64,000 nt of DNA from Meandrina meandrites (GCA_963693305.1 OY855908.1:39540305-39604304); one strand, 5' to 3'; counted from the first letter of the stretch, positions 10,649-25,500 are shown. Translations and numbers: made by a program. Notes: generated by a model not told the origin, from the sequence alone.

Positions 10649-13600
10649 CGCAAAACGCTGGGGTAACGAAGGTCGTCGAATTCCGTTCAAGACGCGTTTT
10701 TTCAACTTTCCCCATCGGGGCGAAGCGAAAAAACAGCCTTGGGATCGAATTTTACAATTTCGGTTTCATGCCACCATTTTGGGTGGGCTTTTCCAAGCAG
10801 CGCAAAACGCTGGGGTAACGAAGGTCGTCGAATTCCGTTCAAAACGCGTTTTTTCAACTTTCCCCATCGGGGCGAAGCGAAAAAACAGCCTTGTTATCGA
10901 ATTTTACAATTTCGGTTTCATGCCACAATTTTGGGTGGGCTTTTCCAAGTAGCGGAAAAAGCCGGGTTCACGAAAGTGGTCCAATTGCGTTCAAAACGCG
11001 TTTTGTTAAATTTCCCCATCGGGGGGAAACGAAAAAACACCCTTGGGATCGAATTTTAAAATTTCGGTTTCATGCCACCATTTTGGGTGGGCTTTTCCAA
11101 GCAGCGGAAAAAGCCGGGTTCACGAAAGTGGTCCAATTGCGTTCAAAACGCGTTTTGTTAAATTTCCCCATCGGGGGGAAACGAAAAAACACCCTTGGGA
11201 TCGAATTTTAAAATTTCGGTTTCATGCCACCATTTTGGGTGGGCTTTTCCAAGCAGCGCAAAACGCTGGGGTAACGAAGGTCGTCGAATTCCGTTCAAAA
11301 CGCGTTTTTTCAACTTTCCCCATCGGGGCGAAGCGAAAAAACAGCCTTGGGATCGAATTTTACAATTTCGGTTTCATGCCACCATTTTGGGTGGGCTTTT
11401 CCAAGCAGCGCAAAACGCTGGGGTAACGAAGGTCGTCGAATTCCGTTCAAAACGCGTTTTTTCAACTTTCCCCATCGGGGCGAAGCGAAAAAAAAGCCTT
11501 GTTATCGAATTTTACAATTTCGGTTTCATGCCACCATTTTGGGTGGGCTTTTCCAAGCAGCGGAAAAAGCCGGGTTCACGAAAGTGGTCCAATTGCGTTC
11601 AAAACGCGTTTTTTCAACTTTCCCCATCGGGGCGAAGCGAAAAAACAGCCTTGGGATCGAATTTTACAATTTCGGTTTCATGCCACCATTTTGGGTGGGC
11701 TTTTCCAAGCAGCGCAAAACGCTGGGGTAACGAAGGTCGTCGAATTCCGTTCAAAACGCGGTTTTTCAACTTTCCCCATCGGGGCGAAGCGAAAAAACAG
11801 CCTTGAGATCGAATTTTACAATTTCGGTTTCATGCCACCATTGTGGGTGGGCTTTTCCAAGTAGCGGAAAAAGCCGGGTTCACGAAAGTGGTCCAATTGC
11901 GTTCAAAACGCGTTTTGTTAAATTTCCCCATCGGGGGGAAACGAAAAAACACCCTTGGGATCGAATTTTAAAATTTCGGTTTCATGCCACCATTTTGGGT
12001 GGGCTTTTCCAAGCAGCGGAAAAAGCCGGGTTCACGAAAGTGGTCCAATTGCGTTCAAAACGCGTTTTGTTAAATTTCCCCATCGGGGGGAAACGAAAAA
12101 ACACCCTTGGGATCGGATTTTACAATTTCGGTTTCATGCCACCATTTTGGGTGGGCTTTTCCAAGCAGCGCAAAACGCTGGGGTAACGAAGGTCGTCGAA
12201 TTCCGTTCAAAACGCGTTTTTTCAACTTTCCCCATCGGGGCGAAGCGAAAAAACAGCCTTGGGATCGAATTTTAAAATTTCGGTTTCATGCCACCATTTT
12301 GGGTGGGCTTTTCCAAGCAGCGCAAAACGCTGGAATAACGAAGGTCGTCGAATTCCGTTCAAAACGCGTTTTTTCAACTTTCCCCATCGGGGCGAAGCGA
12401 AAAAACAATCTTGGGATCGGATTTTACAATTTCGGTTTCATTGCACTATTTTGGGTGGGCTTTTCCAAGCAGCGCAAAACGCCGGGTTCACGAAAGTGGT
12501 CCAATTGCGTTCAAAACGCGTTTTTTCAACTTTCCCCATCGGGGCGAAGCGAAAAAACAGCCTTGGGATCGAATTTTACAATTTCGGTTTCATGCCACCA
12601 TTTTGGGTGGGCTTTTCCAAGCAGCGCAAAACGCTGGGGTAACGAAGGACGTCGAATTCCGTTCAAAACGCGTTTTTTCAACTTTCCCCATCGGGGCGAA
12701 GCGAAAAAACAGCCTTGGGATCGAATTTTACAATTTCGGTTTCATGCCACCATTTTGGGTGGGCTTTTCCAAGCAGCGCAAAACGCTGGGGTAACGAAGG
12801 TCGTCGAATTCCGTTCAAAACGCGTTTTTTCAACTTTCCCCATCGGGGCGAAGCGAAAAAACAGCCTTGGGATCGAATTTTACAATTTCGGTTTCATGCC
12901 ACCATTTTGGGTGGGCGTTTCCAAGCAGCGGAAAAAGCCGGGTTCACGAAAGTGGTCCAATTGCGTTCAAAACGCGTTTTGTTAAATTTCCCCATCGGGG
13001 GGAAACGAAAAAACACCCTTGGGATCGAATTTTAAAATTTCGGTTTCATGCCACCATTTTGGGTGGGCTTTTCCAAGCAGCGCAAAACGCTGGGGTAACG
13101 AAGGACGTCGAATTCCGTTCAAAACGCGTTTTTTCAACTTTCCCCATCGGGGCGAAGCGAAAAAACAGCCTTGGGATCGAATTTTACAATTTCGGTTTCA
13201 TGCCACCATTTTGGGTGGGCTTTTCCAAGCAGCGCAAAACGCTGGGGTAACGAAGGTCGTCGAATTCCGTTCAAAACGCGTTTTTTCAACTTTCCCCATC
13301 GGGGCGAAGCGAAAAAACAGCCTTGTTATCGAATTTTACAATTTCGGTTTCATGCCACCATTTTGGGTGGGCTTTTCCAAGTAGCGGAAAAAGCCGGGTT
13401 CACGAAAGTGGTCCAATTGCGTTCAAAACGCGTTTTGTTAAATTTCCCCATCGGGGGGAAACGAAAAAACACCCTTGGGATCGAATTTTAAAATTTCGGT
13501 TTCATGCCACCATTTTGGGTGGGCTTTTCCAAGCAGCGCAAAACGCTGGGGTAACGAAGGACGTCGAATTCCGTTCAAAACGCGTTTTTTCAACTTTCCC
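10649..13600 (+). repeat. Mixed stretch with hybrid monomers
   Basis: A and B are interleaved with recombinant units. The unit at 11,561 has a B head and an A body. The unit at 12,473 has A bases at its very start (CGCAAAACGC), then a B head (CGGGTTC), then an A body. Singletons such as TTGCACTATTTTG (near 12,440) and GCGGTTTTTC (near 11,758) suggest less recent homogenisation. The sub-variant AAGGACGTCG appears near 12,650, 13,102 and 13,558. Confidence 0.75.
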
Positions 13601-14450
13601 CATCGGGGCGAAGCGAAAAAACAGCCTTGGGATCGAATTTTACAATTTCGGTTTCATGCCACCATTTTGGGTGGGCTTTTCCAAGCAGCGCAAAACGCTG
13701 GGGTAACGAAGGTCGTCGAATTCCGTTCAAAACGCGTTTTTTCAACTTTCCCCATCGGGGCGAAGCGAAAAAACACCGTTGGGATCGAATTTTACAATTT
13801 CGGTTTCATGCCACCATTTTGGGTGGGCTTTTCCAAGCAGCGGAAAAAGCCGGGTTCACGAAAGTGGTCCAATTGCGTTCAAAACGCGTTTTGTTAAATT
13901 TCCCCATCGGGGGGAAACGAAAAAACACCCTTGGGATCGGATTTTACAATTTCGGTTTCATGCCACCTTTTTGGGTGGGCTTTTCCAAGCAGCGCAAAAC
14001 GCTGGGGTAACGAAGGTCGTCGAATTCCGTTCAAAACGCGTTTTTTCAACTTTCCCCATCGGGGCGAAGCGAAAAAACACCCTTGGGATCGAATTTTACA
14101 ATTTCGGTTTCATGCCACCATTTTGGGTGGGCTTTTCCAAGCAGCGGAAAAAGCCGGGTTCACGAAAGTGGTCCAATTGCGTTCAAAACGCGTTTTGTTA
14201 AATTTCCCCATCGGGGGGAAACGAAAAAACACCCTTGGGATCGGATTTTACAATTTCGGTTTCATGCCACCATTTTGGGTGGGCTTTTCCAAGCAGCGCA
14301 AAACGCTGGGGTAACGAAGGTCGTCGAATTCCGTTCAAAACGCGTTTTTTCAACTTTCCCCATCGGGGCGAAGCGAAAAAACAGCCTTGGGATCGAATTT
14401 TACAATTTCGGTTTCATGCCACCATTTTGGGTGGGCTTTTCCAAGCAGCG
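13600..14450 (+). repeat. Block copy 1 of a displaced duplication (partner near 18,165-19,010)
   Basis: Two private markers, CACCGTTGGG (near 13,775) and CCACCTTTTTGG (near 13,965), recur in the same order near 18,339 and 18,529. The offset is 4,564 bp: 30 units plus the four intervening single-base gains. The shared stretch is about 0.85 kb. A third, partial copy carrying CACCGGTGGG lies near 19,250, 912 bp after the second. Confidence 0.75.
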
Positions 14451-17400
14451 GAAAAAGCCGGGTTCACGAAAGTGGTCCAATTGCGTTCAAAACGCGTTTT
14501 GTTAAATTTCCCCATCGGGGGGAAACGAAAAAACACCCTTGGGATCGGATTTTACAATTTCGGTTTCATGCCACCATTTTGGGTGGGCTTTTCCAAGCAG
14601 CGGAAAAAGCCGTGTTCACGAAAGTGGTCCAATTGCGTTCAAAACGCGTTTTGTTAAATTTCCCCATCGGGGGGAAACGAAAAAACACCCTTGGGATCGG
14701 ATTTTACAATTTCGGTTTCATGCCACCATTTTGGGTGGGCTTTTCCAAGCAGCGCAAAACGCTGGGGTAACGAAGGTCGTCGAATTCCGTTCAAAACGCG
14801 TTTTTTCAACTTTCCCCATCGGGGCGAAGCAAAAAAAACAGCCTTGGGATCGAATTTTACAATTTCGGTTTCATGCCACCATTTTGGGTGGGCTTTTCAA
14901 AGCAGCGGAAAAAGCCGGGTTCACGAAAGTGGTCCAATTGCGTTCAAAACGCGTTTTGTTAAATTTCCCCATCGGGGGGAAACGAAAAAACACCCTTGGG
15001 ATCGGATTTTACAATTTCGGTTTCATGCCACCATTTTGGGTGGGCTTTTCCAAGCAGCGCAAAACGCTGGGGTAACGAAGGTCGTCGAATTCCGTTCAAA
15101 ACGCGTTTTTTCAACTTTCCCCATCGGGGCGAAGCGAAAAAACAGCCTTGGGATCGAATTTTACAATTTCGGTTTCATGCCACCATTTTGGGTGGGCTTT
15201 TCGAAGCAGCGGAAAAAGCCGGGTTCACGAAAGTGGTCCAATTGCGTTCAAAACGCGTTTTGTTAAATTTCCCCATCGGGGGGAAACGAAAAAACACCCT
15301 TGGGATCGGATTTTACAATTTCGGTTTCATGCCACCATTTCTGGTGGGCTTTTCCAAGCAGCGCTAAACGCTGGGGTAACGAAGGTCGTCGAATTTCGTT
15401 CAAAACGCGTTTTTTCAACTTTCCCCATCGGGGCGAAGCGAAAAAACAGCCTTGGGATCGAATTTTACAATTTCGGTTTCATGCCACCATTTTGGGTGGG
15501 CTTTTCCAAGCAGCGCAAAACGCTGGGGTAACGAAGGTCGTCGAATTCCGTTCTAAACGCGTTTTTTCAACTTTCCCCATCGGGGCGAAGCAAAAAAAAC
15601 AGCCTTGGGATCGAATTTTACAATTTCGGTTTCATGCCACCATTTTGGGTGGGCTTTTCAAAGCAGCGGAAAAAGCCGGGTTCACGAAAGTGGTCCAATT
15701 GCGTTCAAAACGCGTTTTGTTAAATTTCCCCATCGGGGGGAAACGAAAAAACACCCTTGGGATCGGATTTTACAATTTCGGTTTCATGCCACCATTTTGG
15801 GTGGGCTTTTCCAAGCAGCGCAAAACGCTGGGGTAACGAAGGTCGTCGAATTCCGTTCAAAACGCGTTTTTTCAACTTTCCCCATCGGGGCGAAGCGAAA
15901 AAACAGCGTTGGGATCGAATTTTACAATTTCGGTTTGATGCCACCATTTTGGGTGGGCTTTTCCAAGCAGCGGAAAAAGCCGTGTTCACGAAAGTGGTCC
16001 AATTGCGTTCAAAACGCGTTTTGTTAAATTTCCCCATCGGGGGGAAACGAAAAAACACCCTTGGGATCGGATTTTACAATTTCGGTTTCATGCCACCATT
16101 TTGGGTGGGCTTTTCCAAGCAGCGCAAAACGCTGGGGTAACGAAGGTCGTCGAATTCCGTTCAAAACGCGTTTTTTCAACTTTCCCCATCGGGGCGAAGC
16201 GAAAAAACAGCCTTGGGATCGAATTTTACAATTTCGGTTTCATGCCACCATTTTGGGTGGGCTTTTCCAAGCAGCGCAAAACGCTGGGGTAACGAAGGTC
16301 GTCGAATTCCGTTCAAAACGCGTTTTTTCAACTTTCCCCATCGGGGCGAAGCGAAAAAACAGCCTTGGGATCGAATTTTACAATTTCGGTTTCATGCCAC
16401 CATTTTGGGTGGGCTTTTCCAAGCAGCGCAAAACGCTGGGGTAACGAAGGTCGTCGAATTCCGTTCAAAACGCGTTTTTTCAACTTTCCCCATCGGGGCG
16501 AAGCGAAAAAACAGCCTTGTTATCGAATTTTACAATTTCGGTTTCATGCCACCATTTTGGGTGGGCTTTTCCAAGTAGCGGAAAAAGCCGGGTTCACGAA
16601 AGTGGTCCAATTGCGTTCAAAACGCGTTTTGTTAAATTTCCCCATCGGGGGGAAACGAAAAAACACCCTTGGGATCGAATTTTAAAATTTCGGTTTCATG
16701 CCACCATTTTGGGTGGGCTTTTCCAAGCAGCGCAAAACGCTGGGGTAACGAAGGTCGTCGAATTCCGTTCAAAACGCGTTTTTTCAACTTTCCCCATCGG
16801 GGCGAAGCGAAAAAACAATCTTGGGATCGGATTTTACAATTTCGGTTTCATGCCACCATTTTGGGTGGGCTTTTCCAAGCAGCGCAAAACGCCGGGTTCA
16901 CGAAAGTGGTCCAATTCCGTTCAAAACGCGTTTTTTTTTAACTTTCCCCATCGGGGCGAAGCGAGAAAACAGCCATGGGATCGAATTTTACAATTTCGGT
17001 TTCATGCCACCATTTTGGGTGGGCTTTTCCAAGCAGCGCAAAACGCTGGGGTAACGAAGGTCGTCGAATTCCGTTCAAAACGCGTTTTTTCAACTTTCCC
17101 CATCGGGGCGAAGCGAAAAAACAGCCTTGGGATCGAATTTTACAATTTCGGTTTCATGCCACCATTTTGGGTGGGCTTTTCCAAGCAGCGGAAAAAGCCG
17201 GGTTCACGAAAGTGGTCCAATTGCGTTCAAAACGCGTTTTGTTAAATTTCCCCATCGGGGGGAAACGAAAAAACACCCTTGGGATCGGATTTTACAATTT
17301 CGGTTTCATGCCACCATTTTGGGTGGGCTTTTCCAAGCAGCGCAAAACGCTGGGGTAACGAAGGTCGTCGAATTCCGTTCAAAACGCGTTTTTTCAACTT

Positions 17401-20166
17401 TCCCCATCGGGGCGAAGCGAAAAAACAGCCTTGGGATCGAATTTTACAATTTCGGTTTCATGCCACCATTTTGGGTGGGCTTTTCCAAGCAGCGCAAAAC
17501 GCTGGGGTAACGAAGGTCGTCGAATTCCGTTCAAAACGCGTTTTTTCAACTTTCCCCATCGGGGCGAAGCGAAAAAACAGCCTTGGGATCGAATTTTACA
17601 ATTTCGGTTTCATGCCACCATTTTGGGTGGGCTTTTCCAAGCAGCGCAAAACGCTGGGGTAACGAAGGTCGTCGAATTCCGTTCAAAACGCGTTTTTTCA
17701 ACTTTCCCCATCGGGGCGAAGCGAAAAAACAGCCTTGGGATCGAATTTTACAATTTCGGTTTCATGCCACCATTTTGGGTGGGCTTTTCCAAGCAGCGGA
17801 AAAAGCCGGGTTCACGAAAGTGGTCCAATTGCGTTCAAAACGCGTTTTGTTAAATTTCCCCATCGGGGGGAAACGAAAAAACACCCTTGGGATCGGATTT
17901 TACAATTTCGGTTTCATGCCAGCATTTTGGGTGGGCTTTTCCAAGCAGCGCAAAACGCTGGGGTAACGAAGGTCGTCGAATTCCGTTCAAAACGCGTTTT
18001 TTCAACTTTCCCCATCGGGGCGAAGCGAAAAAACAGCCTTGGGATCGAATTTTACAATTTCGGTTTCATGCCACCATTTTGGGTGGGATTTTCCAAGCAG
18101 CGCAAAACGCTGGGGTAACGAAGGTCGTCGAATTCCGTTCAAAACGCGTTTTTTCAACTTTCCCCATCGGGGCGAAGCGAAAAAACAGCCTTGGGATCGA
18201 ATTTTACAATTTCGGTTTCATGCCACCATTTTGGGTGGGCTTTTCCAAGCAGCGCAAAACGCTGGGGTAACGAAGGTCGTCGAATTCCGTTCAAAACGCG
18301 TTTTTTCAACTTTCCCCATCGGGGCGAAGCGAAAAAACACCGTTGGGATCGAATTTTACAATTTCGGTTTCATGCCACCATTTTGGGTGGGCTTTTCCAA
18401 GCAGCGGAAAAAGCCGGGTTCACGAAAGTGGTCCAATTGCGTTCAAAACGCGTTTTGTTAAATTTCCCCATCGGGGGGAAACGAAAAAACACCCTTGGGA
18501 TCGGATTTTACAATTTCGGTTTCATGCCACCTTTTTGGGTGGGCTTTTCCAAGCAGCGCAAAACGCTGGGGTAACGAAGGTCGTCGAATTCCGTTCAAAA
18601 CGCGTTTTTTCAACTTTCCCCATCGGGGCGAAGCGAAAAAACACCCTTGGGATCGAATTTTACAATTTCGGTTTCATGCCACCATTTTGGGTGGGCTTTT
18701 CCAAGCAGCGGAAAAAGCCGGGTTCACGAAAGTGGTCCAATTGCGTTCAAAACGCGTTTTGTTAAATTTCCCCATCGGGGGGAAACGAAAAAACACCCTT
18801 GGGATCGGATTTTACAATTTCGGTTTCATGCCACCATTTTGGGTGGGCTTTTCCAAGCAGCGCAAAACGCTGGGGTAACGAAGGTCGTCGAATTCCGTTC
18901 AAAACGCGTTTTTTCAACTTTCCCCATCGGGGCGAAGCGAAAAAACAGCCTTGGGATCGAATTTTACAATTTCGGTTTCATGCCACCATTTTGGGTGGGA
19001 TTTTCCAAGCAGCGCAAAACGCTGGGGTAACGAAGGTCGTCGAATTCCGTTCAAAACGCGTTTTTTCAACTTTCCCCATCGGGGCGAAGCGAAAAAACAG
19101 CCTTGGGATCGAATTTTACAATTTCGGTTTCATGCCACCATTTTGGGTGGGCTTTTCCAAGCAGCGCAAAACGCTGGGGTAACGAAGGTCGTCGAATTCC
19201 GTTCAAAACGCGTTTTTTCAACTTTCCCCATCGGGGCGAAGCGAAAAAACACCGGTGGGATCGAATTTTACAATTTCGGTTTCATGCCACCATTTTGGGT
19301 GGGCTTTTCCAAGCAGCGGAAAAAGCCGGGTTCACGAAAGTGGTCCAATTGCGTTCAAAACGCGTTTTGTTAAATTTCCCCATCGGCGGGAAACGAAAAA
19401 ACACCCTTGGGATCGGATTTTACAATTTCGGTTTCATGCCACCATTTTGGGTGGGCTTTTCCAAGCAGCGCAAAACGCTGGGGTAACGAAGGTCGTCGAA
19501 TTCCGTTCAAAACGCGTTTTTTCAACTTTCCCCATCGGGGCGAAGCGAAAAAAAAGCCTTCGGATCGAATTTTACAATTTCGGTTTCATGCCACCATTTT
19601 GGGTGGGCTTTTCCAAGCAGCGCAAAACGCTGGGGTAACGAAGGTCGTCGAATTCCGTTCAAAACGCGTTTTTTCAACTTTCCCCATCGGGGCGAAGCGA
19701 AAAAACAATCTTGGGATCGGATTTTACAATTTCGGTTTCATGCCACCATTTTGGGTGGGCTTTTCCAAGCAGCGCAAAACGCCGGGTTCACGAAAGTGGT
19801 CCAATTCCGTTCAAAACGCGTTTTTTCAACTTTCCCCATCGGGGCGAAGCGAAAAAACAGCCTTGGGATCGAATTTTACAATTTCGGTTTCATGCCACCA
19901 TTTTGGGTGGGCTTTTCCAAGCAGCGCAAAACGCTGGGGTAACGAAGGTCGTCGAATTCCGTTCAAAACGCGTTTTTTCAACTTTCCCCATCGGGGCGAA
20001 GCGAAAAAACAGCCTTGGGATCGAATTTTACAATTTCGGTTTCATGCCACCATTTTGGGTGGGCTTTTCCAAGCAGCGGAAAAAGCCGGGTTCACGAAAG
20101 TGGTCCAATTGCGTTCAAAACGCGTTTTGTTAAATTTCCCCATCGGGGGGAAACGAAAAAACACCC
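14451..20166 (+). repeat. Mixed stretch, first A8 units and partner block copy
   Basis: Two 153-bp A units with GC-A8-C in place of GCG-A6-C have their A-runs at 14,831 and 15,592 (761 bp apart). One unit near 16,930 has a lengthened T-run (+2 bp). The CAATCTTGGG plus CGCAAAACGCCGGG hybrid seen near 12,4xx reappears near 16,8xx and 19,7xx. A GGGTGGGATTTTCC variant at 18,088 and 19,000 marks a 912-bp six-unit duplication. The partner of the 13.6-kb block lies at about 18,165-19,010. Confidence 0.7.
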
Positions 20167-22598
20167 TTGGGATCGGATTTTACAATTTCGGTTTCATGCC
20201 ACCATTTTGGGTGGGCTTTTCCAAGCAGCGCAAAACGCTGGGGTAACGAAGGTCGTCGAATTCCGTTCAAAACGCGTTTTTTCAACTTTCCCCATCGGGG
20301 CGAAGCGAAAAAACAGCCTTGGGATCGAATTTTACAATTTCGGTTTCATGCCACCATTTTGGGTCGGATTTTCCAAGCAGCGCAAAACGCTGGGGTAACG
20401 AAGGTCGTCGAATTCCGTTCAAAACGCGTTTTTTCAAGTTTCCCCATCGGGGCGAAGCGAAAAAACAGCCTTGGGATCGAATTTTACAATTTCGGTTTCA
20501 TGCCACTATTTTGGGTGGGCTTTTCCAAGCAGCGCAAAACGCTGGGGTAACGAAGGTCGTCGAATTCCGTTCAAAACGCGTTTTTTCAACTTTCCCCATC
20601 GGGGCGAAGCGAAAAAACAGCCTTGGGATCGAATTTTACAATTTCGGTTTCATGCCACCATTTTGGGTCGGATTTTCCAAGCAGCGCAAAACGCTGGGGT
20701 AACGAAGGTCGTCGAATTCCGTTCAAAACGCGTTTTTTCAAGTTTCCCCATCGGGGCGAAGCGAAAAAACAGCCTTGGGATCGAATTTTACAATTTCGGT
20801 TTCATGCCACCATTTTGGGTGGGCTTTTCCAAGCAGCGCAAAACGCTGGGGTAACGAAGGTCGTCGAATTCCGTTCAAAACGCGTTTTTTCAACTTTCCC
20901 CATCGGGGCGAAGCGAAAAAACACCGTTGGGATCGAATTTTACATTTTCGGTTTCATGCCACCATTTTGGGTGGGCTTTTCCAAGCAGCGGAAAAAGCCG
21001 GGTTCACGAAAGTGGTCCAATTGCGTTCAAAACGCGTTTTGTTAAATTTCCCCATCGGGGGGAAACGAAAAAACACCCTTGGGATCGGATTTTACAATTT
21101 CGGTTTCATGCCACCATTTTGGGTGGGCTTTTCCAAGCAGCGCAAAACGCTGGGGTAACGAAGGTCGTCGAATTCCGTTCAAAACGCGTTTTTTCAACTT
21201 TCCCCATCGGGGCGAAGCGAAAAAACAGCCTTGGGATCGAATTTTACAATTTCGGTTTCATGCCACCATTTTGGGTGGGCTTTTCCAAGCAGCGGAAAAA
21301 GCCGGGTTCACGAAAGTGGTCCAATTGCGTTCAAAACGCGTTTTGTTAAATTTCCCCATCGGGGGGAAACGAAAAAACACCCTTGGGATCGGATTTTACA
21401 ATTTCGGTTTCATGCCACCATTTTGGGTGGGCTTTTCCAAGCAGCGCAAAACGCTGGGGTAACGAAGGTCGTCGAATTCCGTTCAAAACGCGTTTTTTCA
21501 ACTTTCCCCATCGGGGCGAAGCGAAAAAACAGCCTTGGGATCGAATTTTACAATTTCGGTTTCATGCCACCATTTTGGGTCGGATTTTCCAAGCAGCGCA
21601 AAACGCTGGGGTAACGAAGGTCGTCGAATTCCGTTCAAAACGCGTTTTTTCAAGTTTCCCCATCGGGGCGAAGCGAAAAAACAGCCTTGGGATCGAATTT
21701 TACAATTTCGGTTTCATGCCACCATTTTGGGTGGGCTTTTCCAAGCAGCGCAAAACGCTGGGGTAACGAAGGTCGTCGAATTCCGTTCAAAACGCGTTTT
21801 TTCAACTTTCCCCATCGGGGCGAAGCGAAAAAACAGCCTTGGGATCGAATTTTACAATTTCGTTTTCATGCCACCATTTTGGGTCGGATTTTCCAAGCAG
21901 CGCAAAACGCTGGGGTAACGAAGGTCGTCGAATTCCGTTCAAAACGCGTTTTTTCAAGTTTCCCCATCGGGGCGAAGCGAAAAAACAGCCTTGGGATCGA
22001 ATTTTACAATTTCGGTTTCATGCCACCATTTTGGGTGGGCTTTTCCAAGCAGCGCAAAACGCTGGGGTAACGAAGGTCGTCGAATTCCGTTCAAAACGCG
22101 TTTTTTCAACTTTCCCCATCGGGGCGAAGCGAAAAAACAGCCTTGGGATCGAATTTTACATTTTCGGTTTCATGCCACCATTTTGGGTGGGCTTTTCCAA
22201 GCAGCGGAAAAAGCCGGGTTCACGAAAGTGGTCCAATTGCGTTCAAAACGCGTTTTGTTAAATTTCCCCATCGGGGGGAAACGAAAAAACACCCTTGGGA
22301 TCGGATTTTACAATTTCGGTTTCATGCCACCATTTTGGGTGGGCTTTTCCAAGCAGCGCAAAACGCTGGGGTAACGAAGGTCGTCGAATTCCGTTCAAAA
22401 CGCGTTTTTTCAACTTTCCCCATCGGGGCGAAGCGAAAAAACAGCCTTGGGATCGAATTTTACAATTTCGGTTTCATGCCACCATTTTGGGTGGGCTTTT
22501 CCAAGCAGCGGAAAAAGCCGGGTTCACGAAAGTGGTCCAATTGCGTTCAAAACGCGTTTTGTTAAATTTCCCCATCGGGGGGAAACGAAAAAACACCC
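20167..22598 (+). repeat. Octamer higher-order repeat, 2 x 1,216 bp
   Basis: Two eight-unit blocks are nearly identical. GGGTCGGATTTTCC occurs near 20,363 and 20,667 in the first and near 21,579 and 21,883 in the second. CAAGTTTCCCC follows each, and TACATTTTCGG occurs near 20,943 and 22,159. All of these pairs are 1,216 bp apart. Within each octamer the first four units repeat as 304-bp pairs, so the octamer contains an older dimer. Confidence 0.85.
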
Positions 22599-25500
22599 TT
22601 GGGATCGGATTTTACAATTTCGGTTTCATGCCACCATTTTGGGTGGGCTTTTCCAAGCAGCGCAAAACGCTGGGGTAACGAAGGTCGTCGAATTCCGTTC
22701 AAAACGCGTTTTTTCAACTTTCCCCATCGGGGCGAAGCGAAAAAACAGCCTTGGGATCAAATTTTACAATTTCGGTTTCATGCCACCATTTTGGGTGGGC
22801 TTTTCCAAGCAGCGCAAAACGCTGGGGTAACGAAGGTCGTCGAATTCCGTTCAAAACGCGTTTTTTCAACTTTCCCCATCGGGGCGAAGCAAAAAAAACA
22901 GCCTTGGGATCGAATTTTACAATTTCGGTTTCATGCCACCATTTTGGGTGGGCTTTTCCAAGCAGCGGAAAAAGCCGGGTTCACGAAAGTGGTCCAATTG
23001 CGTTCAAAACGCGTTTTGTTAAATTTCCCCATCGGGGGGAAACGAAAAAACACCCTTGGGATCGGATTTTACAATTTCGGTTTCATGCCACCATTTTGGG
23101 TGGGCTTTTCCAAGCAGCGGAAAAAGCCGTGTTCACGAAAGTGGTCCAATTGCGTTCAAAACGCGTTTTGTTAAATTTCCCCATCGGGGGGAAACGAAAA
23201 AACACCCTTGGGATCGGATTTTACAATTTCGGTTTCATGCCACCATTTTGGGTGGGCTTTTCCAAGCAGCGCAAAACGCTGGGGTAACGAAGGTCGTCGA
23301 ATTCCGTTCAAAACGCGTTTTTTCAACTTTCCCCATCGGGGCGAAGCGAAAAAACAGCCTTGGGATCAAATTTTACAATTTCGGTTTCATGCCACCATTT
23401 TGGGTGGGCTTTTCCAAGCAGCGCAAAACGCTGGGGTAACGAAGGTCGTCGAATTCCGTTCAAAACGCGTTTTTTCAACTTTCCCCATCGGGGCGAAGCA
23501 AAAAAAACAGCCTTGGGATCGAATTTTACAATTTCGGTTTCATGCCACCATTTTGGGTGGGCTTTTCAAAGCAGCGGAAAAAGCCGGGTTCACGAAAGTG
23601 GTCCAATTGCGTTCAAAACGCGTTTTGTTAAATTTCACCATCGGGGGGAAACGAAAAAACACCCTTGGGATCGGATTTTACAATTTCGGTTTCATGCCAC
23701 CATTTTGGGTGGGCTTTTCCAAGCAGCGCAAAACGCTGGGGTAACGAAGGTCGTCGAATTCCGTTCAAAACGCGTTTTTTCAACTTTCCCCATCGAGGCG
23801 AAGCGAAAAAACAGCCTTGGGATCGAATTTTACAATTTCGGTTTCATGCCACCATTTTGGGTGGGCTTTTCAAAGCAGCGGAAAAAGCCGGGTTCACGAA
23901 AGTGGTCCAATTGCGTTCAAAACGCGTTTTGTTAAATTTCCCCATCGGGGGGAAACGAAAAAACACCCTTGGGATCGGATTTTACAATTTCGGTTTCATG
24001 CCACCATTTTGGGTGGGCTTTTCCAAGCAGCGGAAAAAGCCGTGTTCACGAAAGTGGTCCAATTGCGTTCAAAACGCGTTTTGTTAAATTTCCCCATCGG
24101 GGGGAAACGAAAAAACACCCTTGGGATCGGATTTTACAATTTCGGTTTCATGCCACCATTTTGGGTGGGCTTTTCCAAGCAGCGCAAAACGCTGGGGTAA
24201 CGAAGGTCGTCGAATTCCGTTCAAAACGCGTTTTTTCAACTTTCCCCATCGGGGCGAAGCGAAAAAACAGCCTTGGGATCAAATTTTACAATTTCGGTTT
24301 CATGCCACCATTTTGGGTGGGCTTTTCCAAGCAGCGCAAAACGCTGGGGTAACGAAGGTCGTCGAATTCCGTTCAAAACGCGTTTTTTCAACTTTCCCCA
24401 TCGGGGCGAAGCAAAAAAAACAGCCTTGGGATCGAATTTTACAATTTCGGTTTCATGCCACCATTTTGGGTGGGCTTTTCAAAGCAGCGGAAAAAGCCGG
24501 GTTCACGAAAGTGGTCCAATTGCGTTCAAAACGCGTTTTGTTAAATTTCCCCATCGGGGGGAAACGAAAAAACACCCTTGGGATCGGATTTTACAATTTC
24601 GGTTTCATGCCACCATTTTGGGTGGGCTTTTCCAAGCAGCGCAAAACGCTGGGGTAACGAAGGTCGTCGAATTCCGTTCAAAACGCGTTTTTTCAACTTT
24701 CCCCATCGGGGCGAAGCGAAAAAACAGCCTTGGGATCGAATTTTACAATTTCGGTTTCATGCCACCATTTTGGGTGGGCTTTTCCAAGCAGCGGAAAAAG
24801 CCGGGTTCACGAAAGTGGTCCAATTACGTTCAAAATGCGTTTTGTTAAATTTCCCCATCGGGGGGAAACGAAAAAACACCCTTGGGATCGGATTTTACAA
24901 TTTCGGTTTCATGCCACCATTTTGGGTGGGCTTTTCCAAGCAGCGCTAAACGCTGGGGTAACGAAGGTCGTCGAATTTCGTTCAAAACGCGTTTTTTCAA
25001 CTTTCCCCATCGGGGCGAAGCGAAAAAACAGCCTTGGGATCGAATTTTACAATTTCGGTTTCATGCCACCATTTTGGGTGGGCTTTTCCAAGCAGCGCAA
25101 AACGCTGGGGTAACGAAGGTCGTCGAATTCCGTTCAAAACGCGTTTTTTCAACTTTCCCCATCGGGGCGAAGCGAAAAAACAGCGTTGGGATCGAATTTT
25201 ACAATTTCGGTTTCATGCCACCATTTTGGGTGGGCTTTTCCAAGCAGCGCAAAACGCTGGGGTAACGAAGGTCGTCGAATTCCGTTCAAAACGCGTTTTT
25301 TCAACTTTCCCCATCGGGGCGAGGCAAAAAAAACAGCCTTGGGATCGAATTTTACAATTTCGGTTTCATGCCACCATTTTGGGTGGGCTTTTCAAAGCAG
25401 CGGAAAAAGCCGGGTTCACGAAAGTGGTCCAATTGCGTTCAAAACGCGTTTTGTTAAATTTCCCCATCGGGGGGAAACGAAAAAACAGCCTTGGGATCGG